The translations under genes and the position numbers were made by a program. A stretch of 13,783 bases of DNA from DAOTXL01 sp034434895. GTDB lineage: Bacteria > Chloroflexota > Anaerolineae > JAAYZQ01. The stretch covers positions 1-13,783 of the forward strand of contig DAOTYI010000229.1 of the NCBI GenBank assembly GCA_034434895.1, given 5' to 3'. Each line of letters begins with the position of its first letter. Positions within the stretch are counted from its first letter, which is position 1. The notes under the pieces were generated by a model. The model saw only the letters and a list, made by a program, of their open reading frames with translations, ran no database searches and was not told where the DNA came from. Positions 1 to 8,885 of the stretch are shown here, in pieces.

Positions 1-2
1 CC

Positions 3-2282
3 ACCCCTCTGCCCGGTGCTCAACTGGCCGCCGCGCTGCACGACCAGTTCAATGGCGAGTATGAACAGGCCATCGCTGCCTATCGGGCGCTGCTGGCCGA
101 CGACCCACCCCCGGACCAGGCCCGCCAGGCCCGCTATCACCTGGCCGAATGCGCCCTGTTGAGCCACGACTATCCGGCTGCGGCCGCGGCCTGGGAGGAG
201 TTCCTGGCCCGCTATCCGGACGACAGCCGCCGTCCCCAGGCCAGCCTGATGGCTGCCCGCGCCTTCCACGCCGCCAACGATTGCGCCCGGGCCATCCCCT
301 ACTACCAGGCCTATCTGGAACGGCAAAACCTGCTGGCCGACCTGGTCCACGAATGGATCGGGGACTGCCACACCGCTGCCGCCGAACCGGAGCAGGCCCT
401 GGCCGCCTACCGCCAGGCACTGACCGCCGCTGCCGACCGGAGCAGCCAGGTCGGCCTCCGGGAAAAGATAGCCGGGGCGTATCTGGCCCTGGGGGACTAT
501 GACGCGGCCGTGGCCCAATATGATGCCATCCTCGGTGTGGCCCGCATCGAAAGCTATCGGGCCCGCATCGAGTACCTGGCCGGCCAGGCGCTGGCCGCCG
601 CCGGCCAGACCGAAGCCGCCTACGCCCGCTACCGCCGCGCCGTGGACCGCTACCCCCAGGCGGACTATGCCTACCTCTCCCTGGTTGAATTGGTGGATGC
701 CGATGTGCCGGTGGACGAATTCCAGCGCGGCCTGGTGGACTATTATGCCGGCGCCAACCACCCCGACGCCTATGGCGCGGCCATCCGCGCCTTTGCCCGC
801 TATCTGGAGGATGAGTCGGCCCAACGGGCCGACGAGGCACTCTACTACAAGGCCCTGTCCCACCGGGCCGTCCAGCAGTTCGACGCCGCTCTGAAGGCGC
901 TCCAGACACTCATCACCGGCTATCCGCAGAGCAAATGGCTGGCCCGGGCCTGGCTGGAAACGGGTGCGACCCTGGCGCTGATGGGGGAGAACGACCGGGC
1001 CGTCAAGGTCTATCAGGACACCGCTGCCTTTTTCCCGGCCGACGAACTGGCCCCCAAGGCGCTGTGGCAGGCCGCCCGGCTGCGCGAAGGGGAGGAAGCC
1101 CTGATCGCCGCAGCCCGGCTCTATGAAGAGTTGCAGGCCCGATTCCCGGCCTTCCAGGACGCCGACCAGGCCCTGTGGCGGGCCGGATTGGCCCGCTATC
1201 GGGCCGCCGACCGGGAAGGGGCGGTGGCGGACTGGCAGGCCCTGCTGGACAAATACCCCCGTTCCGACTACCGCCTCAAGACCCTCTACTGGCTGGGCAA
1301 GGTGGGAGCTACCCCTCCCATGCCGGGCGTTCCCGGTTACTGGGATCAACTGCTCGCCGCCGATCCCCATCATTACTACGCCCTGCGGGTGGGGCAGATC
1401 CGCACCGGTGAATCCCTGACCGCGTCGCGGTTGATCACCGCTGCCGTCGAACCTCCGGCCTGGGATACAGCCGCCGTCCAGGCAGAGATGCTGGCCTGGT
1501 TGAACAGCTGGGCCGGGTTGCCTGCCGACGCCGACCTGGCAACCCCGCCGGTCACCCTGACCCGCCGCCTGGACTTTCGGCGAGGACAGGCGCTGTTGGC
1601 CGTGAACCTGCGGCATGAGGCGCTCGTCGCCTTTGACGGTGTGCGGGCAGCGGCCTGGGATGACCCGTTGGCGCTGGCCTGGCTGGCCCTCTTTTTCCAC
1701 GATCAGGGCCTGCACGGCCTGGCGGCTCGCTGCGCTGCCCGCCTGGCCGGCCTGTGGCCGGGAGGCACCGTCTACAACGCCCCTCCGACCGTGCAACGGC
1801 TGGCCTATCCCCTGCCCTATGCGGACCTGCTGTCGGCTCAGGCCCAGGCCCACAACCTCGATCCGCTGCTCCTGGCCGCCCTGATCCGCCAGGAGAGCCT
1901 GTTTGAACCGGCCGCCGAGTCCTACGCCGGAGCGCGGGGCCTGGGCCAGGTGATGCCGGCCACCGGGGAGGGGATCGCCCGTAGCCTGGGCCTGGCCAAT
2001 TTCAACCTGGATGACCTCTACCGGCCCTCCATCAGCATCCAGTTTGGGGCCTATTACCTGGCCGTGCAGATGAAACGGTTTGATCATCAGATTTTGATCG
2101 CCCTGGCCGCCTACAACGGCGGGCCGGGCAACACCCTGCGCTGGCTGGAGGCCGGCGGCAACGACCTGGACCTCTTTGTCGAACTGATCACCAGCAGTCA
2201 GTCACGGCTCTACCTGCAACGGGTGTACGAGCAGTATCTCATGTATGAACGGTTGTACCGCCCCGGCAGGGCACAGGCTTGA
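3..2282 (+). CDS. TPR-containing soluble lytic murein transglycosylase (5-prime partial)
   Basis: Cleaves the MurNAc-GlcNAc bond of peptidoglycan, forming 1,6-anhydro ends, in the cell envelope. The reading frame is open from base 3, so the true start and any signal peptide lie upstream; the TTG at 159 is internal, because TPR-like sequence continues before it. About 600 residues of Ala/Tyr-rich helical repeats (TPR/Slt70-like superhelix) precede a C-terminal SLT domain at about 1807-2270. The catalytic Glu is in RQES (codon 1893-1895), followed by GLGQVMPAT (1938-1964) and AAYNGGPGN (2109-2132), the three hallmark SLT motifs. The stop overlaps the TTG start of the histidine kinase by 4 bp, suggesting co-transcription. 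By family, it would act in wall turnover or in making room for envelope machines. The family call is secure; the cellular role is inferred. Confidence 0.92.
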   Translation, partial: TPLPGAQLAAALHDQFNGEYEQAIAAYRALLADDPPPDQARQARYHLAECALLSHDYPAAAAAWEEFLARYPDDSRRPQASLMAARAFHAANDCARAIPYYQAYLERQNLLADLVHEWIGDCHTAAAEPEQALAAYRQALTAAADRSSQVGLREKIAGAYLALGDYDAAVAQYDAILGVARIESYRARIEYLAGQALAAAGQTEAAYARYRRAVDRYPQADYAYLSLVELVDADVPVDEFQRGLVDYYAGANHPDAYGAAIRAFARYLEDESAQRADEALYYKALSHRAVQQFDAALKALQTLITGYPQSKWLARAWLETGATLALMGENDRAVKVYQDTAAFFPADELAPKALWQAARLREGEEALIAAARLYEELQARFPAFQDADQALWRAGLARYRAADREGAVADWQALLDKYPRSDYRLKTLYWLGKVGATPPMPGVPGYWDQLLAADPHHYYALRVGQIRTGESLTASRLITAAVEPPAWDTAAVQAEMLAWLNSWAGLPADADLATPPVTLTRRLDFRRGQALLAVNLRHEALVAFDGVRAAAWDDPLALAWLALFFHDQGLHGLAARCAARLAGLWPGGTVYNAPPTVQRLAYPLPYADLLSAQAQAHNLDPLLLAALIRQESLFEPAAESYAGARGLGQVMPATGEGIARSLGLANFNLDDLYRPSISIQFGAYYLAVQMKRFDHQILIALAAYNGGPGNTLRWLEAGGNDLDLFVELITSSQSRLYLQRVYEQYLMYERLYRPGRAQA

Positions 2283-4561
2283 GCCTGGGCTATGAACTGC
2301 GGGAGGGGACAAAAGTGCTGGCCCAGGGCAATGGCGGTGTGGCTTTTCACCTGATCTGTGCGGTCATCGGCCTGATCATCCTGGGCATGGCAGCCGACGA
2401 GTGGCGCCGCCTGGGCGCGGCCGAATATGGCCGGCTGGCAGCGGCCGCCGGGGTGTTGCTGCTGGGTCGGGTCGCAGGTGCGGCGTTGGTTCTGACCGGC
2501 AGACAGCCGGAGGGCCTCTGGTTCGAGGGGTTTCTGGAAGGGGCGACCCTGGCCGCCTTCACCTGGGCCTGCCTGTTTCAGACCTTTTCTCCCCCGCGTC
2601 GGGCCAATCTGTTCCTGGCTGCTTCGGCCCTCCTGCTGGGCAGCCTCCTGGCCTGGGACCTCCTGACCGGGCCTTCCCTGGCGGCCCCGGCCCCCTGGTC
2701 GGCATTGCTGCTGCTGTTGAGCGGCTTTGCCCTGGTCCAATGGGGCCGGCATTGGCGGCGCTCTTTGCTCTGGACGGGCGGTGCCTTTTTGCTGTCGCTG
2801 TTGAGCGCCGGGCTCGCGCTGCTGGGGAGACAGCCGGCTGCCCTGCTGGGCCACCTGGCTGCTCTGCCCCTGTTTGCCGTCGGAACCTATCGGGCCATCG
2901 TCCTCGATCTGAGCGCCTATGGTCTGGAGCTGAAAGCCATCGGGGAACAAACCTTGCGCCAGACCGAAGAGATGGCTTTCCTGCTGGAGGTCAATCAGGC
3001 CATTGCCGCCTCCCTGGAGCTGCCGGTCGTCCTGGAGCGGGTCTCCGAAGCGGCAGCCCGGGCGGTCAACGCCGACTGGGCTTACATCCTGTTGCCCAAA
3101 GAAGGCAGTGGCGAGGAAATGACCGTCGCTGCCCGGTATAGCTGGTGGGGGCGGCGTTGGACCCAGGAAAGTCAGGTGCAGCGGGAACTGACGATCCGCC
3201 TGGCCGATTACCCCCTGCTTCGCCACGCCGTGCTGCGACAGCGACAGTTGCTGGCCAACCGGCCGGAGGAGTATGAGCAGTTTGAGCCGCTACACAGGCT
3301 GTTGTCCCGCCCTCAGGCCGGCCCAACCCTCATTCAACCGATCTATCTCCAGGAACGGTCTTTGGGGGCGTTGCTGTTGGGCCATGCCGGGGCGCAGCGG
3401 ACCTTCAACGAGGCCGACGGCCGGCTGTGCCAGGGGCTGGTGGCTCAGGTGGCGACGGCGATGGAAAACGCCCGGCTGTACCAGAGCCTGGATGAGCAGG
3501 CTCGCCAGCTGGCCGATCTGCTGCGTGCTCGTGAGCAAGAACTGGCCCAGCGCCTGGCCATCCTGGAATCAATTGCCGATGGCGTGGTGGTGGCCAGCGA
3601 AGCGGGAGAGGTGGTGCTGGTCAATGCGGCCGCGGAAGCGATCCTGGGCCTGCCCCGCCAGCAACTGTTGGGCCGGACCTTCCAACGGCTGTATACCGAA
3701 CTGCTGCTGGCCGGAGGCCAGGCTGTCTTTGAATGGGGAGACAAGCTGGTCAGGGGCAGCCTGGCGCCGGTCAAAATGAGCGATGGCTCGCTGCTGGGCC
3801 ACGTGGCCGTCCTCCGCGACGTGACCCGCGAACGACAGGCCGAGGAGGCCAAGAGCAAATTCATTGCCACCATCTCTCACGAACTGCGCACGCCCATGAC
3901 CTCCATCAAAGGCTACGTCGAACTGCTGGTGGCCGGGGCGGCAGGCCGGCTCACCGCCCAGCAACGCCAGTTCCTGGAGGTCGTCGCCGCCAACGCCGAG
4001 CGGATGGTCGGCCTGGTGAACAACCTCATTGCCGTCTCTCAGGTCGAGCGGGGGACGATCCAGATCGAGGCCCAGGCGGTGGATATGAGGCAGATCATCG
4101 AAGAGGCGGTGCAGGCGATCCGCCCCCAGGCCGCAGAACGCCAGCTCGACCTGGCAACCAACCTGCCTCCAGGTGCATGTCCGGTGCAGGGAGACCCCTA
4201 CTTCCTGCGGCAGATCATGGACAACCTGCTGAGCAACGCCTTGCGTTATACCCCACCCCAGGGCCGCATCACCATCTGGACCGCCGAGGCTCACCTGGAG
4301 GACGGCCAGGGGGCTCCTCAGTGCTATCTGGTGGTCAATGTCCGCGATACCGGCGTGGGCATCCCCGCCGAAGAGCAGGACCGCATCTTTGAACCGTTTT
4401 ACCGGGTGGAAAATCCCCTGTCCCTGGAGGCCGGAGGGGTAGGCATGGGGCTGGCCATTGTCAGGCGCCTGGTAGAAGCCCACGGCGGGCGTATCTGGGT
4501 GGAAAGCCAGCCCAATGCCGGCAGCACCTTCAGCTTTGTGATCCCCACCGCCCCACCTTGA
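2279..4561 (+). CDS. Membrane sensor histidine kinase, 7TM-GAF-PAS-HisKA-HATPase
   Basis: Sensor kinase expected to autophosphorylate a His and pass phosphate to a response regulator. It starts at a TTG inside the preceding stop (TTGA overlap). About seven hydrophobic segments fill residues 20-210. A GAF-like domain covers about 230-395, a short coiled linker follows, a PAS domain spans about 422-520, then HisKA with phospho-acceptor His534 in ISHELRTP. The ATPase domain has an N box at 645-653 (DNLLSN), a DTGVGIP box with Asp690, FEPFYR and a GVGMGLAIV G2 box. All catalytic motifs are intact. No response regulator lies in the window, so its partner is elsewhere or upstream. The ligand is unknown. 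Coupling to a lytic transglycosylase hints at envelope sensing, but this is inference only. Confidence 0.93.
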   Translation: MSLGYELREGTKVLAQGNGGVAFHLICAVIGLIILGMAADEWRRLGAAEYGRLAAAAGVLLLGRVAGAALVLTGRQPEGLWFEGFLEGATLAAFTWACLFQTFSPPRRANLFLAASALLLGSLLAWDLLTGPSLAAPAPWSALLLLLSGFALVQWGRHWRRSLLWTGGAFLLSLLSAGLALLGRQPAALLGHLAALPLFAVGTYRAIVLDLSAYGLELKAIGEQTLRQTEEMAFLLEVNQAIAASLELPVVLERVSEAAARAVNADWAYILLPKEGSGEEMTVAARYSWWGRRWTQESQVQRELTIRLADYPLLRHAVLRQRQLLANRPEEYEQFEPLHRLLSRPQAGPTLIQPIYLQERSLGALLLGHAGAQRTFNEADGRLCQGLVAQVATAMENARLYQSLDEQARQLADLLRAREQELAQRLAILESIADGVVVASEAGEVVLVNAAAEAILGLPRQQLLGRTFQRLYTELLLAGGQAVFEWGDKLVRGSLAPVKMSDGSLLGHVAVLRDVTRERQAEEAKSKFIATISHELRTPMTSIKGYVELLVAGAAGRLTAQQRQFLEVVAANAERMVGLVNNLIAVSQVERGTIQIEAQAVDMRQIIEEAVQAIRPQAAERQLDLATNLPPGACPVQGDPYFLRQIMDNLLSNALRYTPPQGRITIWTAEAHLEDGQGAPQCYLVVNVRDTGVGIPAEEQDRIFEPFYRVENPLSLEAGGVGMGLAIVRRLVEAHGGRIWVESQPNAGSTFSFVIPTAPP

Positions 4562-4586
4562 CGAAACGGCCCCGATCTGCTACACT
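4558..4586 (+). promoter_or_regulatory. Sigma70-type promoter for the M3 peptidase gene
   Basis: TTGACG (4558-4563), exactly 17 bp, then TACACT (4581-4586). The -35 box sits on the stop codon of the kinase gene. Predicted transcription start is near 4593, giving a leader of about 25 nt before ATG 4617. It suggests the peptidase gene can be transcribed independently of the upstream pair. Confidence 0.65.
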
Positions 4587-4616
4587 CACCCCAGTTTGTA
4601 ACCGGAAAGGATGATG

Positions 4617-6395
4617 ATGAGCCAGGATACCCTGACACCCAGCCGTTGGTCGTTGCACGCTTTGCTGCCGGCCACCACCGGCCCGGAACTGGACCGGGTG
4701 CTGGCCGACCTGGAAGACACGGTCGCCCAATTGGAAGCCTGCCGCGCCGACCTGTCACCCGACCTGCCTGAGGCCGAATTTGTCCGGCTGATGGCTCTGG
4801 TCGAACGGGGCGATGCCCTGACCAGGCGATTGCAGGCCTACGCCTCCCTCTGGTTCGCCGAAGACACCCAGAACCAGGAAGCCCTGGCCTTTCGCGGGCG
4901 CATGGACAAGGTCCTGACCGATGTGCGGAACCGGACCCTCTTTTTCAGCCTGTGGTGGAAGGGCCTGGATGAGGGCCCGGCGGCGCGGCTGCTGAAGGTC
5001 AGTGGCGACTGGAGCTACTATCTGGAGTCGTTGCGCCGCTTCAAACCCCACACTCTGTCGGAACCGGAAGAGAAGGTCATCAACCTCAAAGATGTCAACG
5101 GCGTGCGGGCGCTGCAAACCCTGTACGACATGATGACCAGCGACTTGAAATTCCGGCTGGAGGTGGATGGCCAGGTCAGAGAGCTGACCCGCACCGAGCT
5201 CATGCCCTACATCAAAGGCCCGTCGCCGGCGTTGCGGGCGGCCGCCTACCAGGAGATGTATCGCGTCTTTGGTGAAAAAGCCCCCATCCTCGGCCAGATC
5301 TACCAGCACATCGTCCGCGATTGGGCCAGCGAAAACCTCCTCCTGCGCCGCTTTGCCTCGCCGATGGCCGTGCGCAACCTGGAAAACGACATCCCCGACC
5401 CGGTGGTGGACACCCTGCTGGAGGTGTGCCGGCAGAACGCCACGCTGTTCCAGCGCTACTTCCGCCTCAAGGCCGGCTGGCTGGGGATGGAGCGGTTGCG
5501 CCGCTACGACCTGTACGCCCCCCTGAGCAGCTCCGATAAGGTCTACCCCTTTGGCCAGGCGGTGGAGCTGGTGCTTGACAGCCTGAACAACTTTTCGCCC
5601 CTCCTGGCCGATCATGCCCGGCGCGTCCTGAGCGAAGGCCACCTCGATGCTGAGGTGCGGCCCCGCAAAGATACCGGGGCCTTCTGCTATGGCGTGTTGC
5701 CCGGCCTGACCCCCTGGGTGCTGGTTAACTATAACGGTCGGGTCGGCGACGTGGCCACCCTGGCCCACGAGCTGGGCCACGCCGTCCATGCCCTGATGGC
5801 CGCTGCCCACTCGCCGTTGACCTTTCACGCCTCACTGCCCCTGGCCGAAACCGCCTCCGTCTTTGCCGAAATGCTGCTCCTGGAGCGCCTGCTGGCCGAG
5901 GAGAGGGACCGGACGGTGCGGCGCGACCTCCTGGCCCGTTTCCTGGACGATACCTATGCCACCGTCATGCGTCAGGCCTATTTTGTCCTCTTTGAACGGG
6001 AGGCCCATGCCCGGATCGAGGCGGGCTGCACCACCGACGAGCTGGCTGCCTGCTATTTTGCCAACCTCAGCGAGCAGTTCGGCGAGGCCCTGGAGATGAA
6101 CGACGAGTTCCGCTGGGAGTGGGTGACGGTGCCTCACTTTTACCAGGTGCCCTTTTACTGCTACGCCTATAGCTTTGGCCAACTGTTGGTGCTGTCCCTG
6201 TACCGCCAGTTCAAAGACGAAGGCCCAACCTTCATCCCCCGTTACCTCACCATCCTGGCCCACGGCGGTTCCAGGAGCCCGGCATCCATCCTGCGCGAAG
6301 CCGGTGTGGACATGGCCTCGCCAGCCTTCTGGCAGGGAGGCTTTGATGTTATCGCCGGGATGATCGCAGAACTGGAGACAATCTCTAATCTCTAA
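4617..6395 (+). CDS. M3 family oligoendopeptidase (PepF-like zinc metallopeptidase)
   Basis: Cytoplasmic zinc peptidase that cleaves short peptides. Three ATG codons stand in a row (4611, 4614, 4617). I chose the third because the GGAAAGG Shine-Dalgarno (4604-4610) touches the first and leaves 6 nt before the third. The 592-residue length matches PepF/M3B enzymes. The zinc site HELGH is at residues 384-388, followed by VH; the third ligand is probably Glu411 in AETASVF. A Tyr-rich FYCYAYSFGQ stretch towards the C-terminus is typical of the substrate pocket. No signal peptide is seen. It has its own promoter on the kinase stop codon. The last codons and stop lie in a 7-bp tandem repeat. Likely role is recycling of peptides from protein turnover or uptake. 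Confidence 0.93.
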   Translation: MSQDTLTPSRWSLHALLPATTGPELDRVLADLEDTVAQLEACRADLSPDLPEAEFVRLMALVERGDALTRRLQAYASLWFAEDTQNQEALAFRGRMDKVLTDVRNRTLFFSLWWKGLDEGPAARLLKVSGDWSYYLESLRRFKPHTLSEPEEKVINLKDVNGVRALQTLYDMMTSDLKFRLEVDGQVRELTRTELMPYIKGPSPALRAAAYQEMYRVFGEKAPILGQIYQHIVRDWASENLLLRRFASPMAVRNLENDIPDPVVDTLLEVCRQNATLFQRYFRLKAGWLGMERLRRYDLYAPLSSSDKVYPFGQAVELVLDSLNNFSPLLADHARRVLSEGHLDAEVRPRKDTGAFCYGVLPGLTPWVLVNYNGRVGDVATLAHELGHAVHALMAAAHSPLTFHASLPLAETASVFAEMLLLERLLAEERDRTVRRDLLARFLDDTYATVMRQAYFVLFEREAHARIEAGCTTDELAACYFANLSEQFGEALEMNDEFRWEWVTVPHFYQVPFYCYAYSFGQLLVLSLYRQFKDEGPTFIPRYLTILAHGGSRSPASILREAGVDMASPAFWQGGFDVIAGMIAELETISNL

Positions 6396-6401
6396 TCTCT
6401 A
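6381..6401 (+). repeat. Three perfect tandem copies of the heptamer ATCTCTA
   Basis: ATCTCTA occurs three times head to tail at 6381-6387, 6388-6394 and 6395-6401. The array encodes the last residues (ISNL) of the M3 peptidase, and its TAA stop at 6393-6395 lies across a unit boundary. Loss or gain of one unit would shift the frame at the C-terminus. The array ends about 10 nt before the Shine-Dalgarno of the MFS gene. Confidence 0.9.
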
Positions 6402-6420
6402 CCGTTTACGAGGGGATCCA

Positions 6421-7725
6421 ATGCACAAAAGCCCATCCCGTTACCGCTGGTTCGTTGTCTCTGTCTTTTTCGCCTTTATGCTGCTCCACCAGTCCGACAA
6501 GCTGCTGATCGGGACCCTCACCCCCCGGATCATTGACACCTTTGGCATCAGCCTGACGCAGATGGGAGCGGTGTCTACCGGCGCGCTGATCGTGGCCTCG
6601 GTGCTGTACCCGGTGTGGGGCTACCTCTACGACCGCTATGCGCGTTCCAAACTGTTAGCCCTGGCCTCCTTCATCTGGGGTTCTACCACCTGGCTGAACG
6701 CCATCGCCCCCAACTATTCCACCTTTCTCATCACCCGCGCCTCTACAGGGATTGATGACTCCAGCTATCCGGGACTCTACAGCCTGATCTCCGACTATTT
6801 TGGGCCGACGATGCGGGGCAAGATCTACGGCCTGCTGGAGTTGACCATGCCCCTGGGGTATCTGGCGGGGATGATCCTGGCCATGACCCTGGGCGGGCAG
6901 ATCGGCTGGCGGGGGGTGTTCTACCTGACCGGGTCCCTGGGTGTCCTGTTGGCGGTGGTGATCTTTTTCGGGGTCCGCGATGCCCCACGGGGCAAGAGCG
7001 AGCCGGAACTGGAGGGGCTGGAGCAGATCGGCGTCTACCGCTTTGACTGGCAGACCGCCAAGGGGCTGTTTCAGAAGCGCAGCCTGCGCCTGCTCTTCAT
7101 CCAGGGCTTTTTCGGCGTCTTTCCCTGGAATGTGATCACCTACTGGTTTTTCACCTATCTGGAGAGGGAGCGGGGCTATTCCGGCAACACCCTGTTGCTG
7201 ACGATGGGCGTGGCTGTGATCGTCCTGGCCCTGGGCTATCCGCTCGGCGGGGCGGCCGGCGACCTGCTGTTCAAACGGACGCCGCGCGGCCGGGCCATCG
7301 TCTCGGCGACGGCGGTGCTGATGGGAGCGATCCTGCTCACCATCACCATGGGCATCCCGGCCGCCAATCAGGGGCTGTTTCTAGTGATGCTGGTGCTCAC
7401 CGCCCTGTTCATCCCGGTCGCGGCCCCCAACGTCGTCTCCACGGTGTATGACATCACCCTGCCCGAAGTGCGGAGCACCGCTGTGGCCATCCAATATTTC
7501 ATCGAATCGGCGGGGGCGGCGCTGTCGCCGCTGATGGCCGGGTTGATCGCCGACCGTTCCTCGCTGCACGATGCCATTCTGATCATCTGCGTTTCGACGT
7601 GGGTGTTGTGTGCCATCTTTTTCGCCTTCGTCGCCTATCTGCTGCCACACGACATTCAGACCCTGCGCAATCAGATGCGAGCGCGGGCGGAGCAGGAACG
7701 GGCCCGGGAATTGGCCCCGGCATAA
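6421..7725 (+). CDS. MFS transporter, Spinster-like
   Basis: Twelve-helix major facilitator permease of 434 residues in the cytoplasmic membrane. ATG 6421 is preceded by GAGGGG (6410-6415). Motif A-like GYLYDRYARSK is at about 67-77, in the loop between TM2 and TM3. The segment RASTGIDDSSYPG (106-118), then SLISDYF and an arginine, resembles the conserved TM4 region of Spinster-type MFS proteins. A charged central loop (about 186-225) separates the two six-helix halves, and the tail is Arg/Glu-rich. Substrate cannot be read from sequence; the broad family includes lipid, sugar-phosphate and organic-anion carriers. The phosphoesterase start follows after 29 bp with no terminator, so the two are probably co-transcribed. 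Confidence 0.88.
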   Translation: MHKSPSRYRWFVVSVFFAFMLLHQSDKLLIGTLTPRIIDTFGISLTQMGAVSTGALIVASVLYPVWGYLYDRYARSKLLALASFIWGSTTWLNAIAPNYSTFLITRASTGIDDSSYPGLYSLISDYFGPTMRGKIYGLLELTMPLGYLAGMILAMTLGGQIGWRGVFYLTGSLGVLLAVVIFFGVRDAPRGKSEPELEGLEQIGVYRFDWQTAKGLFQKRSLRLLFIQGFFGVFPWNVITYWFFTYLERERGYSGNTLLLTMGVAVIVLALGYPLGGAAGDLLFKRTPRGRAIVSATAVLMGAILLTITMGIPAANQGLFLVMLVLTALFIPVAAPNVVSTVYDITLPEVRSTAVAIQYFIESAGAALSPLMAGLIADRSSLHDAILIICVSTWVLCAIFFAFVAYLLPHDIQTLRNQMRARAEQERARELAPA

Positions 7726-7754
7726 GGCAGATCGGTTGCAGGAGGTTGATCGCC

Positions 7755-8843
7755 GTGAGCAGACGGAAAAGCCAGAAGCGCAACACCAGCCAGATCATCC
7801 TGCTGGCGCTGAGCCTGATCGTCGCCGGCAGCATGATCCTCAGTCTGTTCCTGGCCTACCTGCCTGGGCCCAGGCAGCCGGAAGGTACGCCTTCCCCCTG
7901 GCCCACCTGGACCCCGATCCCCCGTCCGACCGCCACTTTCACGCCGACCCTGCCGCCGCAACCCTCCCCCACGGTCGGCCTGACCGCCCTGCCGACAGCC
8001 ACGCTGCTGCCGACCGGGGAGACCACCCCGCCGCCCATCGGCCCGGTGTTGCCCACGGCCAGCCTGACCGCCCTGCCGACAGCCACGTTGCTGCCGACCG
8101 GGGAGACCACCCCGCCGCCCATCGGCCCGGTGTTGCCCACGGCCACCCCGACGGCCACGCCGACGACGGCGGCGGGCTTTACCTTCGCCGTCTGTGGCGA
8201 CAGCCGCGATGGCCCCGCGGTCTACCGCCGCCTGCTGGAGGCGGTGAGCAACGATGGCAGTCTGTTCCTGATCCACACCGGCGACCTGGTGAACAGGGGC
8301 AGCCAGGAGCAGTGGCGGCAGTTCCAGGAGATCATGGCCGGCTTTGCCCTGCCGTTTTACCCTGTCCCCGGCAACCACGATGCCCTGGACGGCAGGCTGG
8401 ACGGCTATCTGCGCTACAGCGGGGCGCCGGCGTCCCACTACTCCTTCGACTACGGTCCGGTCCATTTTACCCTGGCCGACAGCCACAACGGCGGGCTTAC
8501 CTCCGCCGAACTGGCCTGGCTGCGCGACGACCTGAAGGCCACAGCCCAGCCACTCAAGATGGTCTTCCTGCACCATCCGCCTTTCGACCCGGACGGCAGC
8601 GATCACATCATGGCCTTTGGCAACGAGCCGTTTATGGCCCTGATGACCGAGATGGGGGTGGATTACGTCTTTGCCGGGCACATCCACGCCTATGCCCGGG
8701 CGGAGCGGGGGGGGGTGGTCTACCTCTACACCGGGGGGGCAGGTGCGCCCCTGTACAAGTCGGGCCATCCCCAGGCGTTCCACCACTATCTGCGGGTCAC
8801 GGTGCAGGGGGAAGAGGTGACGATTGACATAGTCAAAATCTAG
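7755..8843 (+). CDS. Membrane-anchored calcineurin-like metallophosphoesterase with Pro/Thr-rich stalk
   Basis: Predicted extracytoplasmic metal-dependent phosphoesterase, 362 residues. I chose GTG 7755 because AGGAGG (7740-7745) ends 9 nt before it; the open frame extends upstream into the MFS gene but that part is out-of-frame shadow. A basic N-terminus (SRRKSQKRN) and one hydrophobic segment (about 13-35) form a signal anchor with the rest outside. Residues about 40-140 are a Pro/Thr stalk containing an almost perfect 28-residue duplication. The catalytic domain has GDSRD (Asp149), GDLVNRG (Asp177, Asn180), GNHD (207-209), HH (273-274) and GHIH (His309, His311): a complete metal-binding set of the purple-acid-phosphatase/calcineurin superfamily. 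Substrate unknown; phosphate scavenging from phosphoesters is possible. Confidence 0.9.
   Translation: MSRRKSQKRNTSQIILLALSLIVAGSMILSLFLAYLPGPRQPEGTPSPWPTWTPIPRPTATFTPTLPPQPSPTVGLTALPTATLLPTGETTPPPIGPVLPTASLTALPTATLLPTGETTPPPIGPVLPTATPTATPTTAAGFTFAVCGDSRDGPAVYRRLLEAVSNDGSLFLIHTGDLVNRGSQEQWRQFQEIMAGFALPFYPVPGNHDALDGRLDGYLRYSGAPASHYSFDYGPVHFTLADSHNGGLTSAELAWLRDDLKATAQPLKMVFLHHPPFDPDGSDHIMAFGNEPFMALMTEMGVDYVFAGHIHAYARAERGGVVYLYTGGAGAPLYKSGHPQAFHHYLRVTVQGEEVTIDIVKI
7980..8147 (+). repeat. 84-bp in-frame tandem duplication in the phosphoesterase stalk
   Basis: Two adjacent 84-bp units begin at 7980 and 8064. Each encodes 28 residues starting LTALPTATLLPTG and ending GPVLPTA. I see one silent difference inside the unit (gctgctg versus gttgctg) and one at the last codon (agc versus acc). 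Near-identity at DNA level indicates a recent duplication that lengthens the stalk without changing frame. Confidence 0.95.
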
Positions 8844-8885
8844 TGTCCTTTGTAGTTACTCCCTGTTCAGGTCAGGATTAGACCG

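Noticed and set aside
49..909. 286-codon minus-strand ORF rich in Arg, Pro and Gly
   Set aside because: It is antisense to the lytic transglycosylase, has low-complexity GC-driven composition and no fold or motif. The same applies to the long minus-strand frames at 2210-3226, 3569-4483, 4755-5828 and 7671-8786.
7610..8827. 405-codon frame overlapping the MFS end and the phosphoesterase
   Set aside because: It is the +1 shadow of the phosphoesterase: no ribosome site and no motif, whereas the frame from GTG 7755 has the full metal-binding set.
8824..8858. Possible promoter from TTGACA at 8824
   Set aside because: No -10 box at 16-18 bp; the nearest TAGTTA is 23 bp away, so I did not annotate a promoter for the EamA gene.
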